Shown piece by piece: positions 1-4,525 of a DNA stretch of 16,137 nt. How positions within the stretch are numbered: the first letter of the stretch is position 1; each line of letters opens with the position of its first letter. Origin of the DNA: an uncultured Bacilli bacterium (lineage in GTDB: Bacteria > Bacillota_I > Bacilli_A > RF39 > UBA660); assembly GCA_947629195.1 (NCBI GenBank), contig CANRCS010000011.1, forward strand, positions 1-16,137, in the 5' to 3' direction. The notes under the pieces are model-generated. The model searched no databases and was not told the DNA's origin. It saw only the letters and a program-made list of their open reading frames with translations. A program made the translations under genes and the position numbers.

Positions 1-13
1 TCTTCTCTTTCAT
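1..13 (-). CDS. 5' end of a gene leaving the window, possibly dnaA
   Basis: Only the first codons (ATG AAA GAG AAG, Met-Lys-Glu-Lys) lie in the window. The start is supported by an AAGAGG ribosome site at 24-29, ten bases upstream, and by a promoter at 63-90. Two DnaA-box-like sites flank that promoter, the arrangement of an autoregulated dnaA gene at a Firmicute chromosomal origin. The codons themselves do not identify the protein; they do not fit rpmH (which usually begins Met-Lys-Arg-Thr). dnaA is an inference from the upstream sites only. Confidence 0.4.
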
Positions 14-42
14 TTTTGCTATACCTCTTTTCTTATAAAAAG

Positions 43-106
43 TTATCCACAATTATATAATAAGTATAGCATTTACCCCCCCCGAGTCAAGTTGAAGTTT
101 TCCACA
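43..106. promoter_or_regulatory. Two DnaA-box-like sites, candidate oriC/dnaA regulatory region
   Basis: TTATCCACA at 43-51 is an exact match to the consensus DnaA box. TTTTCCACA at 98-106 differs at one position. Both have the same orientation and bracket a minus-strand promoter. The stretch 107-200 is strongly AT-rich with A and T runs, as expected of an unwinding region, but I see no further boxes there, so this may be only the dnaA autoregulatory part or the edge of an origin. Confidence 0.5.
63..90 (-). promoter_or_regulatory. Promoter with an eight-G tract in its spacer
   Basis: On the minus strand: -35 TTGACT (85-90), 16-base spacer, -10 TATACT (63-68) preceded by TGC, an extended -10. 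The spacer contains eight consecutive G (C on the plus strand, 76-83), remarkable in such AT-rich DNA. It drives the gene starting at base 13. Confidence 0.55.
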
Positions 107-204
107 GGTTTGAAAATTTTGCAAAAAAATTTTTTTTCGCTTCAAATTTTTGAACTTTATTTTGTACTGATTTTGTATATTTGAAGGTAAATTCTTGGTG
201 TAGT

Positions 205-237
205 AAAGCTAGAAATCATATAAGGATTTCTAGCTTT
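205..237 (-). terminator. Hairpin terminator after the 229-residue gene
   Basis: Perfect 13-bp inverted repeat, arms 205-217 (AAAGCTAGAAATC) and 225-237, with a 7-base loop. It lies about 40 bases past the stop codon at 277 and before the promoter at 63-90. The stem ends in TTT on the minus strand but no long T run follows, so it may be a weak terminator or a transcript-stabilising hairpin. Otherwise 107-276 shows only AT-rich sequence. Confidence 0.6.
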
Positions 238-276
238 GATAAATTTTATATACTTCAAATAAATTGTTTTACAAAT

Positions 277-966
277 TTATCTTTTAAGTGTTTTTACATA
301 TGTTTTTTTATTTAAAAATCTAGGTTTATCACTATCATTAATACTAAAATTAAAATCCATTTTTTTAATTACATCGATAGCATCTTTTGTAGATATGTTT
401 CTAATATCATTTTGTTTTAACAATAGTACTATTTTATCACAAGTTACTATTAAACCTTTAGTTTTAATTTCATCTATATTGTAATATTTATTACCAGTAC
501 AATATTGCAGTGATAAATTACTAGTTAAATTTGGATAAATAGTACATGAATTAGAGTTATGATTTTTTTTAGTATCTTCTAGTGCGTCTTTTAAAACATA
601 ATCTTCTCTTGCATACCATATTTCAGGTATTTCTAATAATCTTTTAGGATAATTTTGTCTTTTCTCTTCATCAAATACAACTTCATTATATGAAATATTT
701 TTTTCATCCAAATACTGTTTTATATTATTATGATCGACTGCACAATCTTTTTTTATCATAATTAAAGTATCACTATTTTCTGAATATAGTGCACAATCAT
801 AAATAACTGAATTAATTGTCTCTCCAGCAATTGATAATTTAGATATTAAATTTCTAAATAGAATATTACTAGTGATGTTATCAGTTGGTTTTATATTTTT
901 AAGAGCATTATATAATTCGTTTGGATATTTTTGTATTGCCCATATATCAAGTTTATTTCTATACAT
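277..966 (-). CDS. Unrecognised 229-residue soluble protein
   Basis: I do not recognise this protein. It has no signal peptide, membrane helix or familiar nucleotide-binding motif. It is rich in Asn, Lys, Asp and Ile, as expected from the base composition, and carries scattered Cys (residues near 58, 75, 141, 155 and 175) without a metal-site pattern. It begins Met-Tyr-Arg-Asn-Lys and has basic ends. The start is secure: an AGGAGGGG ribosome site (971-978) lies just upstream. It is monocistronic, with its own promoter at 992-1020 and hairpins on both sides. Its place beside a candidate origin says nothing definite about its job. It could be a lineage-specific orphan. Confidence 0.75.
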   Translation of the reverse strand: MYRNKLDIWAIQKYPNELYNALKNIKPTDNITSNILFRNLISKLSIAGETINSVIYDCALYSENSDTLIMIKKDCAVDHNNIKQYLDEKNISYNEVVFDEEKRQNYPKRLLEIPEIWYAREDYVLKDALEDTKKNHNSNSCTIYPNLTSNLSLQYCTGNKYYNIDEIKTKGLIVTCDKIVLLLKQNDIRNISTKDAIDVIKKMDFNFSINDSDKPRFLNKKTYVKTLKR

Positions 967-991
967 TTAATACCCCTCCTTTTGGAAACAT

Positions 992-1020
992 ATTGTATCA
1001 TAACATTAATAAAATGTAAA
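992..1020 (-). promoter_or_regulatory. Promoter of the 229-residue gene
   Basis: Minus strand: -35 TTTACA (1015-1020), spacer of exactly 17 bases, -10 TACAAT (992-997); each hexamer differs from consensus at one position. The predicted transcript starts about 20 bases before the start codon at 966, with the AGGAGGGG site in its leader. Confidence 0.6.
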
Positions 1021-1040
1021 TAATCTCGTTTTTTGGGTTC

Positions 1041-1065
1041 AAAAAAAGAATCGGTTATGATTCTT
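1041..1065 (-). terminator. Rho-independent terminator overlapping a stop codon
   Basis: Minus-strand hairpin with 7-bp arms AAGAATC (1059-1065) and GATTCTT (1046-1052), loop 1053-1058, running into a T run (1041-1047). The TAA of the Big2-like gene (1055-1057) lies in the loop, so the last codons form part of the terminator. It ends the five-gene surface cluster. Confidence 0.75.
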
Positions 1066-1504
1066 CATTTATTTCACTATCAACAACATTTATTATAATT
1101 TTATTTGATTCTATATTTGAATCATCAGTTGATTTTGCAATTACTTCTGTTGAACCTGTACTTAATGTTTTTATTGTTCCTTCTTCTGATATTTCTACTA
1201 TTCCTTCATTTGACATTTCATATGTGTATTCTAAATTGTTAGGAGTTTTATCTACTGTTATATATGATTCATATGTTGAATTGTCATTTAATGTTAATTT
1301 TATATCACTTCCATCATATTCTAAATCAATTATGTTATCTCCATATCCTGCTGCTCCTAAACTTATGCTTTTAACTTCTTCACTATTATTTTTATCATTG
1401 TCAATTTTTTCTTTTTTATTATTAGCTATTGGTAATATTAGTAGTAACGCTAATAATATTAGTGCTACCACTACCCCTATTATTATATATGTTTTTTTAT
1501 TCAT
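1055..1504 (-). CDS. Membrane-anchored protein with one Big2-like Ig domain
   Basis: 149 residues. Residues 1-4 are a basic N-terminus, about 6-27 one strong hydrophobic helix, then a Lys/Asp/Asn/Glu linker, and about 45-142 a beta-rich region. The part from about 98 to 140 follows the bacterial Ig-like group 2 pattern (a 'vEIseeGtIktLstGsteViAks' run, then a closing strand). Such domains usually sit on cell-surface proteins. Predicted topology: short inside N-terminus, domain outside. The start is set by an AGGT-containing ribosome site; 9 bases separate it from the preceding stalk gene's stop, so it is last in that operon. Its terminator overlaps its stop codon. The substrate or partner is unknown; the neighbours are also exported, suggesting a shared surface role. 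Confidence 0.7.
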   Translation of the reverse strand: MNKKTYIIIGVVVALILLALLLILPIANNKKEKIDNDKNNSEEVKSISLGAAGYGDNIIDLEYDGSDIKLTLNDNSTYESYITVDKTPNNLEYTYEMSNEGIVEISEEGTIKTLSTGSTEVIAKSTDDSNIESNKIIINVVDSEINEES

Positions 1505-1513
1505 TCTTTTTAC

Positions 1514-2146
1514 CTACTTTCCAGAAATTGTAGCTCCACTCATAATTTTCATAGTTGAACTTTTTTGATCGTATGTAACATTATAATCAAATGCCTCTGC
1601 AAGAAATCTTCCGGGAACAAATGGTTTTCCATCATACCATTCACTTGCTACGTCTACTGTTGTTGGTACACCTTCTGATGAAATTTTTTGACACTTATTT
1701 TTAAAGTCATCATATGATATAGAATAACCTAAATCATAATTACTACATTTATATTTTGCCTTTGTAAATGATTTACCACCTATTTCATGTATAAACATAT
1801 AATATGTCCAAAATTTAACTGTACCTCCACCTCCAGCATCTTTTGGATAAGAATAAATCATATAAGATTTACCTTTTTGAAATACCATTGGTGCTTGACA
1901 GATTTTAGTTTCTTCACAAAATTGTTCTAAGTTTACCATAGTTCTAAAGTATGTTGCATTTCCTTTAGAATCTACTGCAGATATTTTTTTGTACGTGTTT
2001 ATTTTGTTAGTATCATATGTTGTGTTATTTACAACTACCTTCATTTTATTTTTTTCTATGACGTCTCCTACTTTTGCTGCATAAACATTCCCACTCATCA
2101 TAAGCATTACTACTAATGTTAATAAAATTAAGACTTTTTTATTCAT
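1514..2146 (-). CDS. Secreted protein with C-terminal copper-amine-oxidase-type stalk domain (second unit)
   Basis: 210 residues. A classic signal peptide covers residues 1-23 (MNKK, hydrophobic core, VYA, cut before AK). The C-terminal segment 171-201 (DGKPFVPGRFLAEAF, then VTYDQKSSTMKI) matches the repeat of the copper amine oxidase N-terminal 'stalk' family, a common extracellular module in Bacillota despite the name; no oxidase catalytic part is present. An upstream strand, MKVVVNNTTYDT (35-46), may be the matching first half. Cys at 77, 83, 134 and 152 could form disulfides. Its ATG overlaps the stop of the preceding membrane-protein gene by 8 bases, with GAGGTG inside that gene as ribosome site: translational coupling. 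It is the counterpart of the secreted gene at 2717-3940. The stop is TAG, unusual here. Confidence 0.7.
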   Translation of the reverse strand: MNKKVLILLTLVVMLMMSGNVYAAKVGDVIEKNKMKVVVNNTTYDTNKINTYKKISAVDSKGNATYFRTMVNLEQFCEETKICQAPMVFQKGKSYMIYSYPKDAGGGGTVKFWTYYMFIHEIGGKSFTKAKYKCSNYDLGYSISYDDFKNKCQKISSEGVPTTVDVASEWYDGKPFVPGRFLAEAFDYNVTYDQKSSTMKIMSGATISGK

Positions 2147-2267
2147 TCCAATTCACCTCTGCTTTAATTACACATTCATTTTTTTCTAGTAATTCATTAT
2201 ATTCATAAACACAATTTTCTTCTTCTTTACAGCTTTTTTCATCTAAAGATGAACAATATTCATATTT
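2139..2267 (-). repeat. Direct repeat copy B: Cys-rich tail, extending into next gene start
   Basis: This stretch codes for the C-terminal tail of the two-helix membrane protein and is repeated in diverged form at 2717-2842. Encoded proteins agree at 26 of 42 positions by eye, with identical Cys spacing (C-x7-C-x5-C-x12-C) and identical end NWNE-stop. DNA similarity continues to about 2120, through ATGAATAAAAAA, the first codons of the next gene. Confidence 0.75.
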
Positions 2268-2657
2268 TTTATCTTCATCTATTACATTAAATGATCTACC
2301 ATTTTTTATTTGTTCTGCTTTTTCCATACACTTATCTGGAGTGTTGAAACAATTAAAACATGCATTATCTACTACATCTTTTTCACCAATCATTCCAAAT
2401 AAGAATTTTACAATGTATATTACAAAAAATATTAGTAATGCAATTATAATCTTTTTTATTAAATTACTTTTTAATTCTTTTGCCTTTTCATTCGCAGGAT
2501 TCATCAATAGTTTTACTAAATCTATTGTTCCAAGTATTATTAAAATTATTGGAACTATTATTTGTATAAATAATACTATATAACCTAAAAACCCAAAAAC
2601 TGTAAATCCAAGTTCACTATTACAAAGCTCGTTTGATTCTACTAATATATTAATCAT
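2139..2657 (-). CDS. Two-helix membrane protein with Cys-rich tail (second unit)
   Basis: 172 residues. Hydrophobic helices at about 17-43 and 67-90 are joined by a short basic loop. The first contains FIQIIVPIILI and GTIDLVK, nearly the same as in the protein at 3952-4431 (20 of 27 identical over the best segment, counted by eye). After helix 2 come CxxC (100-103) and C110, then a linker and a 42-residue tail (131-172) with Cys at 135, 143, 149 and 162 that recurs at the end of the secreted protein at 2717-3940. Size and two-helix plan recall TrbC/VirB2-type pilins, but no other conjugation or type IV genes are present, so that is weak analogy. The ribosome site is poor (GGTGTGA). A possible own promoter lies at 2681-2709. 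Confidence 0.7.
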   Translation of the reverse strand: MINILVESNELCNSELGFTVFGFLGYIVLFIQIIVPIILIILGTIDLVKLLMNPANEKAKELKSNLIKKIIIALLIFFVIYIVKFLFGMIGEKDVVDNACFNCFNTPDKCMEKAEQIKNGRSFNVIDEDKKYEYCSSLDEKSCKEEENCVYEYNELLEKNECVIKAEVNWNE

Positions 2658-2680
2658 TTATATCACACCATCCTATACTA

Positions 2681-2709
2681 AAAATACAGTATTAATAAAA
2701 TTATGTCAA
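2681..2709 (-). promoter_or_regulatory. Possible internal promoter before the second unit
   Basis: Minus strand: perfect -35 TTGACA (2704-2709), 17-base spacer, -10 TATTTT (2681-2686, four of six). It lies in the 59-base gap between the secreted gene (stop at 2717) and the second membrane-protein gene (start at 2657), inside the sequence that resembles a dead gene start. It could give the second unit separate expression. Confidence 0.45.
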
Positions 2710-2728
2710 TATTTTTTTATTCATTCCA
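2691..2728 (-). pseudogene. Vestigial start of a stalk-protein gene
   Basis: On the minus strand the stop of the secreted gene overlaps ATGAATAAAAAA exactly as the stop at 2139 overlaps the live start at 2146. Here the frame ends after seven codons (Met-Asn-Lys-Lys-Ile-Leu-Thr-stop). The AATTTTATTAA that follows also matches the live gene's signal-peptide codons after a small gap. I read it as the leftover of a duplication of tail plus next-gene start. Confidence 0.5.
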
Positions 2729-2842
2729 ATTTATTTCTGCCTTTATTATACATTCATCTTCTTCTGTCAAATCATTATGTTCAAATGTACATACTTCACT
2801 ATTTTTACAAGATGTTTCATTTAAACTTTTGCAGTAATTATA
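2717..2842 (-). repeat. Direct repeat copy A: Cys-rich tail
   Basis: Second copy of the tail-coding repeat described at 2139-2267, here at the end of a secreted rather than a membrane protein. Similarity runs past the stop to about 2691. The two copies lie about 575 bases apart in the same orientation. Confidence 0.75.
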
Positions 2843-3940
2843 TTTTTCACTTTCACTAAATTCTGAGAAATGACTAATTACTTCATCATTACAACAATAA
2901 TAATTTCCTTGAATAATCCCACATTTTGGATTATCTTTACAACCTATACTATCACAGTTGCTTGCAAGTGATAAATCTTCAGATTTACAATATTGAGATA
3001 TACCTAAATTATTTATATCGAGTATTACAGGTACTCCTCTATATTTTACTACTATCAAACTATTATCTAATAATTTATCTCCCTCTTTATTAGAACACAA
3101 TTCTTTTTCATCAATATTCCATTTAAAGTTATCATTATTTAAATAAATTTTAGAATATGTATTATTTATCTCTTTTAACTCATTTTTACCTTCTTCACGA
3201 TACTTATATGAAAAATTAGGTGTAAAACATTCATCTTTTGATGATGATTTTATATTATCTAAAGTAACAATACTATCACTCTTATTTTTCCATTCCATAT
3301 TTATTACTTTCCCATATTTTTCATTACTATAAAAATCTATTGTAACTCTTTCTTGCTTAGTACCTTCTTCAAAATCTAACATTTCTGTATCACTATAATA
3401 TTTGTATACTACTTCTGCTCCTAATGATTCTGTTAAAAATCTTAAAGATACATAAATTTTCCCATTTATTTTTAAAGTACTTGCATCTGCCGTTAACACT
3501 TCATCTCTAGTTGTATCTCCAAATAAAATTTTATCATCTTCTCCTACAAACAAAACTGATGTAAATGTTTTTTTATCAATATCATGTTCTGTATCATAGT
3601 ATACATCAAATCCATTTATTTGTTTGTCATATTTTCTATCTACTGATATTATTTTATCACTTACTTCTTTATAAGTAATTGTTGGAATTAATTTTACAAT
3701 ATCATCTAATGAAACATATTTTCTATATATTTCTTTACTATCTACTGTCGTTTCAAAATTTTCAATATCTATTTTATTTCCATCAACATATACATCAGCT
3801 GCATTATAACTTCTTACTATGGTGTTATCAGTTATTTTAGCCTCATCTTTTAATTCAATGCTTTCATCTGCGTTTGCTTTACTATTAAAAACTAGAAAGA
3901 AACTAAAGCATAAAAACAATAATATTATTTTATTTTTCAT
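2717..3940 (-). CDS. Secreted stalk-domain protein with Cys-rich tail (first unit)
   Basis: 407 residues from the ATG at 3940. That start fits GGAGG (3946-3950) and opens a proper signal peptide (MKNK, core, KANA at 24); an earlier ATG at 3952 sits before the ribosome site and would add only Met-Glu-Asp-Val. Two copper-amine-oxidase-type stalk segments are visible: about 52-100 (VDGNKI ... RKYVSLDDI ... IISV) and 157-190 (KINGKIYVSLRFLTESLGAEV). The middle (about 196-310) is unrecognised. From 318 on it is Cys-rich, including CxxxxCxxxxxC and CC groups, ending in the 42-residue tail with Cys 370, 378, 384 and 397. It is coupled to the membrane-protein gene upstream. It is likely disulfide-stabilised outside the cell; ligand unknown. 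Confidence 0.75.
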   Translation of the reverse strand: MKNKIILLFLCFSFFLVFNSKANADESIELKDEAKITDNTIVRSYNAADVYVDGNKIDIENFETTVDSKEIYRKYVSLDDIVKLIPTITYKEVSDKIISVDRKYDKQINGFDVYYDTEHDIDKKTFTSVLFVGEDDKILFGDTTRDEVLTADASTLKINGKIYVSLRFLTESLGAEVVYKYYSDTEMLDFEEGTKQERVTIDFYSNEKYGKVINMEWKNKSDSIVTLDNIKSSSKDECFTPNFSYKYREEGKNELKEINNTYSKIYLNNDNFKWNIDEKELCSNKEGDKLLDNSLIVVKYRGVPVILDINNLGISQYCKSEDLSLASNCDSIGCKDNPKCGIIQGNYYCCNDEVISHFSEFSESEKYNYCKSLNETSCKNSEVCTFEHNDLTEEDECIIKAEINWNE

Positions 3941-3951
3941 AACATCCTCCA

Positions 3952-4431
3952 TTATTTACTATCTTCAACACATATATAACATCCGTTATCTTGACATCCA
4001 ATAACTTTTGAATGTGTAAAAATCCATTTTCTACCTGCACGCACGCATTCTTCTTCAGTTTTGAAATCACTAGAGTTTGCGTATGATCCTCTTACTATAT
4101 CTGCTTGTTCTCTTGCTTCTTTAGGATTTGATATTGCACGAAAGCATGTTGAAAATTCGCCATCTTGAGATACTAATACCATAAGAGATTTTACAATAAG
4201 TGGTATGAAGAAAATTAATATTCCATATATGAATCTTCTGATAATAGATTTATATGCATCGCTTATTTTATCTTGATTTCCAGCAGTTAATGCTTTTATC
4301 AAATCAACTGTGCCAAGTACTATTAAGATAATTGGCACTATTATTTGAATAAATGATAAAACGTATCCAATTAATGACATTATTCTAAGAATAGTATAGT
4401 TATTACATTTATCTATCTCTAAAAAATTCAT
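3952..4431 (-). CDS. Two-helix membrane protein (first unit)
   Basis: 159 residues. Helices at about 14-40 and 64-88 carry FIQIIVPIILI and GTVDLIKAL in the first and RRFIYGILIFFIPLIVK in the second, the pattern of the protein at 2139-2657. There is no cleavable signal peptide. After helix 2 is a hydrophilic, probably external region with Cys at 96, 129, 146, 151 and 154, including CxxxxCxxC near the end; this tail differs from the one on its paralogue. The start has AAGGAT eight bases upstream and the best promoter of the window (4465-4493). The stop overlaps the next gene region by TAATG. TrbC/VirB2-like pilin is the nearest analogy, unproven. Confidence 0.7.
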   Translation of the reverse strand: MNFLEIDKCNNYTILRIMSLIGYVLSFIQIIVPIILIVLGTVDLIKALTAGNQDKISDAYKSIIRRFIYGILIFFIPLIVKSLMVLVSQDGEFSTCFRAISNPKEAREQADIVRGSYANSSDFKTEEECVRAGRKWIFTHSKVIGCQDNGCYICVEDSK

Positions 4432-4464
4432 AATATCAATCCTTTTATTCTATTACTATAATTA

Positions 4465-4493
4465 ATTATACAATATGTTCATATAAAGGTCAA
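4465..4493 (-). promoter_or_regulatory. Strong sigma-A promoter of the surface cluster
   Basis: Minus strand: -35 TTGACC (4488-4493), 17-base spacer, -10 TATAAT (4465-4470). Five of six and six of six matches at optimal spacing. It begins directly where the uvrA terminator ends and leads into the gene starting at 4431. Confidence 0.75.
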
Positions 4494-4525
4494 AATAAAA
4501 CTAAGAAAAAATCTTAGTTTTATTT
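4493..4525 (-). terminator. uvrA terminator, overlapping its stop codon
   Basis: Perfect 14-bp stem, arms 4493-4506 (AAATAAAACTAAGA) and 4512-4525, with a 5-base loop; the minus-strand 3' arm is T-rich. The uvrA TAA (4520-4522) is inside the first arm. Confidence 0.8.

Noticed and set aside
1224..1568. Hydrophobic plus-strand open frame opposite the Big2-like gene
   Set aside because: It is the antisense of a well-supported gene and stalk-gene end, lacks a ribosome site and promoter, and its hydrophobicity mirrors AT-rich coding on the other strand. The same applies to plus-strand frames at 2341-2583, 3819-4004, 5087-5284, 12196-12462, 13730-14151 and 15465-15689.
2139..4431. A conjugation or type IV secretion locus suggested by the TrbC/VirB2-like membrane proteins
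   Set aside because: No VirB4, VirB6, VirD4, relaxase or other partner is present; the likeness is limited to size and two helices.
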